Shown one piece after another: positions 53,327-61,430 of a stretch of 64,000 bases of DNA. Position 1 is the first letter of the stretch. Each line of letters begins with the position of its first letter. Where the stretch lies: positions 36,001-100,000 of the forward strand of contig CACEQR010000002.1 of assembly GCA_902561765.1 (NCBI GenBank), given 5' to 3'. Under the pieces are notes generated by a model, which searched no databases, was not told where the DNA came from, and was given only the letters and a program-made list of their open reading frames with translations. Position numbers and translations under genes: made by a program. The stretch comes from an uncultured Pelagibacteraceae bacterium. GTDB lineage: Bacteria > Pseudomonadota > Alphaproteobacteria > Pelagibacterales > Pelagibacteraceae.

Positions 53327-53761
53327 CTAAGGTATTAATTTTTTTTTTTTAACATAAAATAAGTCATAATAAATTATTGCTTGTAAATCCCACGGTATAA
53401 TATTTAATTTTTTTAATTCTTCAATTTTAAAATAACCAAATTTTTGCCCTTCATTTAATTTTATTTTCGTTTTTTGACCGACAAATTCACATTGAAAATA
53501 AGATCTATCTCTCTCTTTTTTAAAAAATTTAGATTTAAAGTTTAATTTAAATAGTTTACTTTTTATTTTTAGTTTTAATGACAGCTCTTCATTCAATTCT
53601 CTTAAAATAGCTTTTTTTTCAGTTTCATATTTTTCAACACTCCCTCCAAAAACTCCCCAAAAGCCAGGAAAGAAAATTTTTTTTTTTGTGTCTCTTTTTT
53701 GTAACAAATACTTGTTATTTTTAATTATTATTGCTCCAACAGATTTTTTTTTTTCAATCAT
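53327..53761 (-). CDS. Nudix hydrolase
   Basis: 144 residues. GFWGVFGGSVEKYETEKKAI leads into RELNEELSL, the Nudix box G-x5-E-x7-R-E-x2-E-E in place. It hydrolyses a nucleotide diphosphate linked to another group; here perhaps a misformed nucleotide sugar, or it acts like GDP-mannose mannosyl hydrolases of O-antigen clusters. It directly abuts the methyltransferase gene. Substrate unknown. Confidence 0.83.
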   Translation of the reverse strand: MIEKKKSVGAIIIKNNKYLLQKRDTKKKIFFPGFWGVFGGSVEKYETEKKAILRELNEELSLKLKIKSKLFKLNFKSKFFKKERDRSYFQCEFVGQKTKIKLNEGQKFGYFKIEELKKLNIIPWDLQAIIYYDLFYVKKKKLIP

Positions 53762-53798
53762 TTAATCGAATTGCTTCATAATAAACATAAGTATGTAA

Positions 53799-54665
53799 CT
53801 ATTTATTTATTTTTTCCAAATGGTCTTTTACACAATCATTTATTAACATTTGACTCGTATATTTTTTTTTTGATTTAAGCCCAAGATATTTTGGTTTTAT
53901 TAAAGCATTACTAAAATACTTATTCTTTACATCTACCAAATTACCTGTTTTTTTTAAGTATATGGCATACTTTCTAACAAGTTGATAAATTGATATATAA
54001 TTTTTTGAAGATACATTAATAATTTCTGCTGATTTTTTAGAAAAAAATTTTTTTTTATTTTTTATTATTCCAACAATAATTTTGGCAAGTTCTGGAATGT
54101 ATAATGGAGTAGAATATACATCGCTTGAAGCATATATTTTATGATTTTTCATAATTTTTAATAATAATCTACTAATTAATTGTTTTTTATGAGTAGGACC
54201 ATACAGCATAGGAACTCTTAAAATAAGAATATTTGTATAGCATGACAAAAATTCATCAGCAAAATATTTTGAAAGACCATAAATCGTATTTGGATTAGCA
54301 ATTGAATTTTCATTGTATAATTTTTTAAATTTCTTTCCTGAAAAAACTGCAGCAGTAGAAAAGTGAATTAGTTTTGCACCTATTCTTTGTGATATTTTTG
54401 CTAAAAATACTGGGAAAGCAGTATTTATTTTAAAAGCCTCTTGTGGATTATTTTCACAGTAATCTATTCCGTTTGCAGCAATACAATTAATTATAATTTT
54501 TGGTTTGTTTTTTATAATAAAATTCTCGTATTTACAAAAATTTTTGATCACATCTATTTGTGATCTTGAGACTTTAATAACATTATATTTTTTTAAATGA
54601 GAAGCTAGCTCTATCGCAACACCACTTGTAGAACCAGTTATCATTATTTTATCTTTAGTCATCAA
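53799..54665 (-). CDS. RmlD-like SDR reductase/epimerase (second)
   Basis: 288 residues. MITGSTSGVAIELASHL is a slightly changed nucleotide-binding start (GSTSGVA). IINCIAANGIDYCENN, HFSTAAVFSGKKF, IYGLSKYFADE with YxxxK, and LRVPMLYGPTHKKQL are typical of dTDP-4-dehydrorhamnose reductase-like SDRs. It overlaps the TIGR04372-like gene by 11 bases. It differs clearly from the RmlD-like protein at 10759-11637. Substrate unknown. Confidence 0.8.
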   Translation of the reverse strand: MMTKDKIMITGSTSGVAIELASHLKKYNVIKVSRSQIDVIKNFCKYENFIIKNKPKIIINCIAANGIDYCENNPQEAFKINTAFPVFLAKISQRIGAKLIHFSTAAVFSGKKFKKLYNENSIANPNTIYGLSKYFADEFLSCYTNILILRVPMLYGPTHKKQLISRLLLKIMKNHKIYASSDVYSTPLYIPELAKIIVGIIKNKKKFFSKKSAEIINVSSKNYISIYQLVRKYAIYLKKTGNLVDVKNKYFSNALIKPKYLGLKSKKKYTSQMLINDCVKDHLEKINK

Positions 54666-55971
54666 ATAAAAGTTTCTTGTTATTTTTCAAAAAACTTGAG
54701 CAAATTTTCATATTAATTTCTTTATGGATTGGCATTTTTTCAATATTATGTTTTTTTGTTAATTCTAAATAATTTAACCAGAATTTTTGTTGTAAAATTT
54801 TTTCACTTTCGCCTTCTAACAGTTTATCATTAACAATATGATCCATCTCCACAGCTAAATCTTTAATTTCCTCTGGAGAATTCTCTACAAGAACAATTTT
54901 ATTTTGATTTAAGCTATGTAAACTAAAATTGAATGCTAGTTGTTGAGAATATATCTCTTTTATATTTAAAAATTTTTTTTCTTTTAATGAATAGTATTTT
55001 TTAAATATTGCTAAAGAATTATTTACAAATGAGTTGAGGTAACCGAGTGGAGCATAAACATATGCTATTGGTCTTCTAAACACAAAGGGTATACCATCGA
55101 ATCCAAAACCTGAAGAAATACAAAAAGAACAAGTGCCACCCAAATATATATCCATAAAGTCACTTTGAAATTTTGAAAATGAATAATCGATTATCATGGG
55201 GTTATTTGTTTCAAGTTTTTTTTTATTAAACTTACCCATTCTAAGTACATAATAACCTCTTTTAGTAAGTTCCTCAGCGGCCATAACATAATTTTTTATA
55301 TCTCCATTTCTAAAATCTAGATATTTCCAATTACCTTTCGGAAAAACTGTATCTAAATAATTAGAGTCTCTGACAGCTAAACAAACATATTTATTTGATT
55401 TGACACCTAGTTTTCTAAGTGTCTCTAAACCCTTTTTAATGTCACTATCAAAGAAATTAATTTTTTGCTTAGATTTTAGAAATAATCCATTTACATCACG
55501 ATCCTGACATTCTGGCCTAGGAATAATATATTTGCTTTCATTGATACTTAATCCTATTTTTTTATAAATTAAGTTTAAAGTTTTATTAATTAAGTAAATA
55601 GGTTCAAGTAATATTCTAGGTAGTACTAATACTTTTTTCTTAATGATTTTATGAAGGTAATAATTACAAATTGGACCATCATAAAAAAAAATATCAAAAT
55701 ATTTTTTTTTATTAGAATCAAACTCTCTTTCAGACAAATAAAGCTCTGTTTCTGCAATATAGTGCCCTAACCTCTGGCTTATTAATCTATTTACTCTTAC
55801 TAAAACTAGAGGACTCAACAATCTTATTAATATAGAGAACAAAAATCCTAAAATTGAAAAAGGAATAAATAAAATAACTCTTAATAAAATTAAAAATTTT
55901 CTATAAAATTCCTTTAAACCAAGTTTTTTTATATCATTAAGATTTTTTATAAAAAAATTTATAACAAACAT
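54655..55971 (-). CDS. TIGR04372-like putative glycosyltransferase (copy B)
   Basis: 438 residues, about 40 longer than copy A at 44278-45477. An N-terminal hydrophobic stretch (about 24-55) precedes RLGHYIAETELYL, CQDRDVNGL, VCLAVRDSNYL, YLDFRNGD and YYVLRMGK, then SFCISSGFGFDGIPFVF. These correspond one by one to the motifs of copy A. Family activity is unproven; a cytoplasmic membrane-anchored glycosyltransferase is likely. It lies 11 bases downstream of the radical SAM/SPASM gene. The two copies bracket the sporadic cluster. Confidence 0.74.
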   Translation of the reverse strand: MFVINFFIKNLNDIKKLGLKEFYRKFLILLRVILFIPFSILGFLFSILIRLLSPLVLVRVNRLISQRLGHYIAETELYLSEREFDSNKKKYFDIFFYDGPICNYYLHKIIKKKVLVLPRILLEPIYLINKTLNLIYKKIGLSINESKYIIPRPECQDRDVNGLFLKSKQKINFFDSDIKKGLETLRKLGVKSNKYVCLAVRDSNYLDTVFPKGNWKYLDFRNGDIKNYVMAAEELTKRGYYVLRMGKFNKKKLETNNPMIIDYSFSKFQSDFMDIYLGGTCSFCISSGFGFDGIPFVFRRPIAYVYAPLGYLNSFVNNSLAIFKKYYSLKEKKFLNIKEIYSQQLAFNFSLHSLNQNKIVLVENSPEEIKDLAVEMDHIVNDKLLEGESEKILQQKFWLNYLELTKKHNIEKMPIHKEINMKICSSFLKNNKKLLFDD

Positions 55972-55982
55972 TACTTGTTAGA

Positions 55983-57119
55983 TTATATAAAGTTTATATG
56001 CTGGGGCTTTTTTTTGGTAGGTTTTTCAATTTTTGCATTCCCCTTTAAATGAGCATCTAAAGCTTCATTAACCTTGTGCTGTAAACAGAGAGTTCCACAC
56101 ATTTTTTGAGCATTAAAGTCTGGAGAAGCCAAGTAATTCATTACTTCCCAGTAGTGATCAGATTTCCATATTTCCTTAAATCTTTTCTCAACAATATTAC
56201 CAATATGAAATTTTTTATATTTTTCGTTAAATAACATTCCACAAGGCGCGACTAAACCTGATCCAGATAATTGTAGTAAGAAAGGAGCTCCTAAACATCT
56301 TTGGTATGAACGTATTTGCCCTCCACCTTCATTTTCCTTAAGTTTTGACCATTTGATCACACATTTATAAGTATCATCTGAAAGATTTTCAGCTTGTTTA
56401 AGTAAATCAAAAAGTTTTTCATATTCTTTATAATCTACGCCTAATTTACCATCTTCATTATCTGAACAATGTTTGATTATTGCATAATCTGGCCTGAGCT
56501 TTTTTCCAAGACGAGCAAGTGGCATAATTTGATCTGAGTCTTGAGGCATTAAAACCATCTGCATTCCAATTGTTACTTTTAAATTATCTCTTTTCTTGAT
56601 TTTAACCATTGCTTCAATATTTTCACAAACTCTATCAAAGCTTGATTCTTTACATCCCATAATTTCAGCATACCTTTTCCTCTCTCCTGCAGAAAAGTTT
56701 ACTCTCAAATATGTCAAGTGAGGTAAAACTTCTTCTAATCTATTTTCAGTTAATACAAAAGCATTTGAACCCACTGCCATTGATAATCCAAGCTCATTAC
56801 CTTTCTTACAAGCATCAATAAAAGCTGGGGAAATAGTGCTTTCCCCATCAGAAACAAAACTTATACCCTTAACACCAATTTCAGCACAGTCTTCAAGAAA
56901 ATCAAAAATGACTTTTTTTGTTATAATTTTTCTAGAATTTTCTTGAAACATCGCATAACAAAATCCACAAGAATAATTACATGCTCTTGTTAAGGCCATG
57001 TCAATTGTTATTGGAGCTATTCTTTCACCCCTTTCCCATGCTTTTACTCTCTCAGAATGCCATGCAATTTTTGTGCCATCTAAAATAAGTTTTTGATGTT
57101 CTTCAGCTAATGATGACAT
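55983..57119 (-). CDS. Radical SAM/SPASM domain protein
   Basis: 378 residues. The radical SAM CX3CX2C cluster is C47/C51/C54 (ACNYSCGFCYA), followed by FVSDGEST. A C-terminal SPASM-type cysteine set C275, C293, C341 and C345 would hold an auxiliary Fe-S cluster. SPASM proteins modify peptides or sugars, for example aminoglycoside-type dehydrogenases. Composition is markedly richer in Ala/Gly/Glu than the flanking genes, as for the copies at 15866 and 36454. It lies 8 bases downstream of the frameshifted unknown gene, so the two may work together. Confidence 0.86.
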   Translation of the reverse strand: MSSLAEEHQKLILDGTKIAWHSERVKAWERGERIAPITIDMALTRACNYSCGFCYAMFQENSRKIITKKVIFDFLEDCAEIGVKGISFVSDGESTISPAFIDACKKGNELGLSMAVGSNAFVLTENRLEEVLPHLTYLRVNFSAGERKRYAEIMGCKESSFDRVCENIEAMVKIKKRDNLKVTIGMQMVLMPQDSDQIMPLARLGKKLRPDYAIIKHCSDNEDGKLGVDYKEYEKLFDLLKQAENLSDDTYKCVIKWSKLKENEGGGQIRSYQRCLGAPFLLQLSGSGLVAPCGMLFNEKYKKFHIGNIVEKRFKEIWKSDHYWEVMNYLASPDFNAQKMCGTLCLQHKVNEALDAHLKGNAKIEKPTKKKPQHINFI

Positions 57120-57891
57120 ATATTTTTTTAAAGTTTTAGGTTTTTTTGTCTCAATTTATTTTCATCTCTTAACTCTGTATAAAACACCTCAATTCTTTTA
57201 TCAATTGAAGTTCTTACAAATTTTTCAAAAAAAAGCAAAATACTAGATAATTGATCATCATTTATTTTCTTTTTCACTCCAACAGTAAGTCTTATGCAGT
57301 CATCTTGAATTGTGTCGAAATATAAAAGATTATCAATATTATTCTTTTTTTCGAAATTTTTAATTGAATTATTGATAATTTCCTCTTTTTTTTCAAAGCT
57401 AAGACTCATCCAGCTATCTGAAGGATATCTGTCAAAAAGATTTTTTAATTCAACATTGTGTCTAATTTTATGTAATTTCCATATCTTACTAATTAAATCG
57501 TGAATATTTTCAAATATCTGAAATCTTGATACTGGTGATATAATACCTTCAATATATTTATTTAAGTTTCGAGGTCTTATGGATTTCTCAAGTTTAATAA
57601 TACCATGCTCAAATGCCTCAAATAATGGTAAATTCAAAATTTTTCTGCAGTATTCCTCTAAAAAGAAAATTTCAATATCATCGTCATCACCACAAAAATT
57701 TATAGAAATAATTTTTAATTTTTCTTGAGGGTCTAATTTTATTGCTAAACCATAATTTTTATTATTTACAAAATAATCATAAAATTTATTATCTATCAGC
57801 TTATTCTTAATTTTTTTAAATTTAAAATTTTTAATTTTTTTAAAATATAATTTTTTTATTTTTTTTGTGTTAATCGAATTTTTTTTTTTCT

Positions 57892-58287
57892 CTACTTTTC
57901 TTTTTTTAAGAATTTTAATATTTTTGTTTTTTTTTTTCTTGAAAACAAAATAAGTTTTTCATTTATTTTGATAGAGTTTATTTTATTAAAATTGAGAAAA
58001 TATAAATCATTATTTTCAGAAATATTAATTTCTGAAAATTGTTTTGATATACTTTCCAAATCTTTCAATGATTGAATATCTAGAGTTTGTTTGGAAATAG
58101 TAATTTCAATAAAATTTTTATACTGGGTTGAAATTGAGTTTAACAAATTTAAGAAACTTTTAATAATATTATCATCAGGCACCCACAACTTTAAATAATC
58201 TTTTCCAAAATCTCTAAGTTTGTTATTTAGTTGATTATAATAATTCTTCTTTAGCTGATCATAATTAAGTGAAAGTTTTTTTGTCAT
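57892..58287 (-). CDS. N-terminal half of the frameshifted unknown protein
   Basis: 131 residues as read, ending in a Lys-rich tail that follows the A11 run and is probably out of frame. LRDFGKDYLKLWVPDDNIIKSFL near 22-44 and IEITISKQTLDIQSL are the readable parts; no domain is recognised. The genuine N-terminal part is about residues 1-118. It starts 23 bases downstream of the LicD-like gene on the same strand. Confidence 0.6.
   Translation of the reverse strand: MTKKLSLNYDQLKKNYYNQLNNKLRDFGKDYLKLWVPDDNIIKSFLNLLNSISTQYKNFIEITISKQTLDIQSLKDLESISKQFSEINISENNDLYFLNFNKINSIKINEKLILFSRKKKTKILKFLKKEK
57927..57937 (-). other. Slippery A11 run at the frame junction
   Basis: On the coding strand 11 A follow a G and precede a C. 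The upstream frame ends 33 bases after the tract, while the other frame stays open for over 800 bases. The tract is long enough for RNA polymerase slippage or -1 ribosomal frameshifting. Confidence 0.65.
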
Positions 58288-58310
58288 TTTAGAAAATTGT
58301 TAATATTAAA

Positions 58311-59069
58311 TTAAAATTTTTTTTTCCACATGAATTGTTTTTTGTCTGGTATTTTCCAATCTCTTCCAAATTTTTCCTCTAAGTACATTTCTGGGTTACT
58401 GGGACATAAATATTCAGAACCATATAGTTTTGTCTTTTCAAGATTAATTAAACTTTCGTAATCAATAAAAGTATATTTTTTATTTTTATGATTATTTTCA
58501 TTATATTCCCCTTTCCATAGATTTTTATTATCAATTATGCAAGGTCTAAAAATTGATATATCAATAATTTCGCCAAATACTAAAATCTGAAATCTAGATA
58601 GAAAATTTTCATCATCATAAAACTTATCAATTCTTGAAATACCTTTTTTATTTATATTTTCCAAATTTTTTAAAAATTTGTCTGCCTTTATGGACAGCAT
58701 ACCTAAGTCAATATCAGTGGGCCTTCCAGCAAATGACTCTTGTCTTATAGAACCTAATAAGGAGCCAGCAGTTAAAAAAAAATCGTATTCTTGATTTTTG
58801 GTTTTCTTAAGAAACTGATTTAGCGAAAAAAAACAAGAGCTATGTTTTACTGGTAATTTTTTATAAATTGGATCAGAGAAGCTTAGATAAATTGTTTTTA
58901 AAATTTTATATAAAACAAAATCAATATATTTATCTAGATAAATCAACTTAAATTTTAATATTAAATTTATTACAATTTTAGGAAGTACAATTTTAAGAAT
59001 TTTTTTTAATCTATTGTCTGGTTTTATAAATAGATTTTCAGTGTTTTGACTATTTTTTTTATACTGCAT
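58311..59069 (-). CDS. LicD-like nucleotidyltransferase-fold phosphotransferase
   Basis: 252 residues. FFLTAGSLLGSIRQESFAGRPTDIDLGML (about 98-126) corresponds to the LicD core, where G-S-L-L-G-x-x-R and D-x-D hold the metal site. A late NPEMYLEEKFGRDWKIP matches the LicD C-terminal element. LicD proteins transfer phosphocholine or similar phospho-alcohols to glycans. It is the first gene of the long minus-strand run 20287-59069. Choline transfer itself is not shown; no choline kinase is nearby. Confidence 0.75.
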   Translation of the reverse strand: MQYKKNSQNTENLFIKPDNRLKKILKIVLPKIVINLILKFKLIYLDKYIDFVLYKILKTIYLSFSDPIYKKLPVKHSSCFFSLNQFLKKTKNQEYDFFLTAGSLLGSIRQESFAGRPTDIDLGMLSIKADKFLKNLENINKKGISRIDKFYDDENFLSRFQILVFGEIIDISIFRPCIIDNKNLWKGEYNENNHKNKKYTFIDYESLINLEKTKLYGSEYLCPSNPEMYLEEKFGRDWKIPDKKQFMWKKKF

Positions 59070-59178
59070 TTAAAAATAATTATATAGTTTTTTACTAGAA
59101 AATTATTGAACTGTTAATGAAAAAGTATATTGATAAAATTAACAATATTATTATTAGCTTAATTAACTATTTACTTTA

Positions 59179-59841
59179 ATGAAAAAAAAAAATTTTCAAG
59201 TTGCAATCGATAGTCCTGCAGCAAGTGGTGCTGGAACTCAAGCAAAATTAATTTCCAGACACTATAATCTTTTTTATTTAGACACAGGAAAATTATATAG
59301 AATTTTAGGAAAAAATTATATTAAAAATAATAAAAAAATAGATTACAAAAATTTTAAGGAAATTATTTTAAAAACAAAAATTAATGATTTAAAAAAAAAA
59401 AATTTGCTTAAAAATGAAATCGGTCTAGCTGCTGCGTATCTTGCAAAAATAAAAAGAATTCGAAATTTCGTAAATATGTATCAAAAAAAAATAGCAAATA
59501 ATCCTCCAAAAAAATTTAAAGGTGTTTGTTTTGATGGAAGAGATATAACATACAATATAATGCCTAAGGCTGATATAAAATTTTTTATGACAGCTGATGT
59601 AAGTATAAGAGCAAAGAGAAGATATAAAGAGCTTAAGTCCCAAGGTTACAAAATTACATTCAATGATATTTTAGTTTCTATAAAGGAAAGAGATAAATCA
59701 GACTTTAAGAGAAAAATTTCTCCATTAAAAAAAACAAAAGATGCAATTTTAATTGATAGTTCAAAATTATCAATAAACGAATGCTTTAAAAAAATGAAAT
59801 TTTTTATCAACAAGAAATATAAAAGTTATGAGAAAAATTAA
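59179..59841 (+). CDS. cmk: Cytidylate kinase-like protein with a changed Walker A motif
   Basis: 220 residues. FYLDTGKLYR, CFDGRDI, FFMTADVSIRAKRRYKEL, ERDKSDFKRKISPL and DAILIDSS all match Cmk. The P-loop, however, reads SPAASGAGT at 12-20 where alphaproteobacterial Cmk has G-P-A-A-S-G-K-G-T: the catalytic Lys is Ala18 and the first Gly is Ser. Either activity is altered or this is a lineage form. Cmk rephosphorylates CMP and dCMP; CMP is released by every CMP-sugar transferase in this island. It overlaps the APS kinase gene by 14 bases. Confidence 0.84.
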   Translation: MKKKNFQVAIDSPAASGAGTQAKLISRHYNLFYLDTGKLYRILGKNYIKNNKKIDYKNFKEIILKTKINDLKKKNLLKNEIGLAAAYLAKIKRIRNFVNMYQKKIANNPPKKFKGVCFDGRDITYNIMPKADIKFFMTADVSIRAKRRYKELKSQGYKITFNDILVSIKERDKSDFKRKISPLKKTKDAILIDSSKLSINECFKKMKFFINKKYKSYEKN

Positions 59842-60367
59842 ATTAAAAAAGAACCACGGAATTCTATTTTGGATTACAGGATTATCGGGATCTGGTAAAA
59901 CAAGAATTGCAAAGAAGATATCTAACAATGTTAGAAAAAATTATGGAAAGACTGTAGTTCTAAGTGGAGATGAAATTAGAAATATTTTTAATTTAAAAGG
60001 ATATAGCTATGAAGAAAGATTAGAAACTGTTCTTAAATACTGTAAATTGGCAAAGAAAATTACTTCTCAAAACATTAATGTAATTTTTGCTGTAATTGGA
60101 ATGGTAGATGTTTTAAGAAAATGGAATAAAAGAAATCAGAAAAACTATGTAGAAATTTATATTAAGTCTGATTTAAAAAAAATAATTAATGCAAAGAAGA
60201 AAAAAATTTATCATAAAAAAGTTTCAAAAATTGTAGGTGTTGACATACCCCCAGAGTTTCCAAAAAATCCAGATATTATTATCACAAATGATTTTAAGAA
60301 AGATTTAGACTATCTTTCAAAAATCTTACTTAAAAAAATTGAAGATTTAGTGGATAAGAGATTTTGA
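59828..60367 (+). CDS. cysC: Adenylylsulfate (APS) kinase, CysC-like
   Basis: 179 residues. Walker A GLSGSGKT at 18-25 is intact; VVLSGDEIRNIF (43-54) corresponds to the CysC L-D-G-D-x-x-R element with Ser in place of the first Asp. VEIYIKSDLKK and the VDIPPEFPKNPDIII stretch are CysC features. It makes PAPS from APS. Next to an ATP sulfurylase gene, with which it shares 21 bases of 3' end in opposite directions. No sulfotransferase or sulfite-forming reductase is in the window, so PAPS use is open. Confidence 0.82.
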   Translation: MRKIKLKKNHGILFWITGLSGSGKTRIAKKISNNVRKNYGKTVVLSGDEIRNIFNLKGYSYEERLETVLKYCKLAKKITSQNINVIFAVIGMVDVLRKWNKRNQKNYVEIYIKSDLKKIINAKKKKIYHKKVSKIVGVDIPPEFPKNPDIIITNDFKKDLDYLSKILLKKIEDLVDKRF

Positions 60368-61387
60368 ATTTATTAACTTAGATATATCTTCTATCATTAA
60401 ATAACTTGGAATTTTTTTATTTTTTTTAATTAAATTTCTTATCTTGCTTCCACTAATCATTATTTTTTTTTTATTACATTTTGCTGATTTACATTTATTT
60501 GTAACTATTTTTTGAATTCTACAATAAAAGGGTTCTTTTTCAGATATTATTTTTATTCCAATTTTTTTTTCTAAGCTTTTGCAAAATTTTTGAGATTCAT
60601 ATTTAGAAAAAAAATTTTTATATCCTGCGTGATCTCTTCCAACCCAGAAATGAGAACAGCCGTAATTCCTTCTTACAATAGCATGTAAAGAGGCCTCTAA
60701 TGGTCCTCCATATCTAGGGTAAGAAAAAAAAGGTAAACAAAACACAGTGTCACTTCTCAAAAGTTTTGAGGCCTTAATATTAGATTTCATTATAAATCTA
60801 TCCTTATATTCACCAGCCTTATATTGCCCTATCAACGGTTGAATAAGTAATCCACCATATCTTTTGTGTAATAGTTTATGAATCCATAAATGTGCATTAT
60901 GTGGAACATTCCTAGTATGGAAGCTTGGTAAAAATTTAAGTTTTTTTATTTTTTTTTTAAAAACTTTTGGATCTATGAAATATTTAGGTAAATGCTTAAA
61001 AGAATATTTTTTTGAAATTTTAAAACTTAAAAACTTATAGTTTTCCTTTTCAAAAATTTTAAAATAATGGTGTTTTTTAAAATTATTTCCAAAAACTTTT
61101 TTACCAAAAAGGTTTTTATCGATTTCATAAAATTTTAGATTTGATACTTTGGCAACATTTTGCGATTTATACTTTAATGTAAGATTTCTTTTGTTTTTAA
61201 TATTTTCATATTGTTTTTTTTTTAATCCAAAAAAAATTGGTAATGGAAAGAATTTTTTGTTTAAAGTTTGATCATATAAAATAGTATTAAATTCTCTTTG
61301 ATTTACAAAATTTTTTGTTGGGTAAAAAATTCCTGAAGTAACATTTATATAATCTGAATACTGTTTATAGTTAAGTTTGAAATTCAC
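60347..61387 (-). CDS. sat: ATP sulfurylase (sulfate adenylyltransferase, Sat type)
   Basis: 346 residues, slightly short for Sat (about 390). FHTRNVPHNAH at 156-166 is the ATP/sulfate site (normally Q-T-R-N-P-x-H-x-x-H), with H163 and H166 kept. GRDHAG at 250-255 and ISGSKIR at 311-317 are intact, and a Cys-rich C-terminal part (C289, C299, C304) resembles the Sat zinc region. It makes APS from ATP and sulfate. The N-terminal PUA-like part is drifted. It is encoded on the strand opposite to CysC. Confidence 0.85.
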   Translation of the reverse strand: MNFKLNYKQYSDYINVTSGIFYPTKNFVNQREFNTILYDQTLNKKFFPLPIFFGLKKKQYENIKNKRNLTLKYKSQNVAKVSNLKFYEIDKNLFGKKVFGNNFKKHHYFKIFEKENYKFLSFKISKKYSFKHLPKYFIDPKVFKKKIKKLKFLPSFHTRNVPHNAHLWIHKLLHKRYGGLLIQPLIGQYKAGEYKDRFIMKSNIKASKLLRSDTVFCLPFFSYPRYGGPLEASLHAIVRRNYGCSHFWVGRDHAGYKNFFSKYESQKFCKSLEKKIGIKIISEKEPFYCRIQKIVTNKCKSAKCNKKKIMISGSKIRNLIKKNKKIPSYLMIEDISKLINSKSLIH

Positions 61388-61430
61388 AAATTATTATTAT
61401 ATTAGGTAATCTAAATTTACAAAAGATTTT

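Larger units (their letters stand above)
57128..58287 (-). pseudogene. Unknown protein split by a one-base frameshift at an A11 run (or decoded by slippage)
   Basis: The upstream half (57892-58287) stops early. A second open frame runs from 57958 down to 57128 with no ATG in its upstream part; the first usable start is a TTG at 57635. The second frame reads through NYGLAIKLDPQEKL, NFCGDDDDIEIFFLEEYC and AFEHGIIKLEKSIRPRN to the end, clearly protein-like well before that TTG. Joining the halves by one extra A in the run 57927-57937 (or a -1 ribosomal shift) gives a protein of about 386 residues. I do not recognise the family. It precedes the radical SAM/SPASM gene by 8 bases. Sequencing error, decay and programmed slippage cannot be told apart here. 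Confidence 0.7.
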
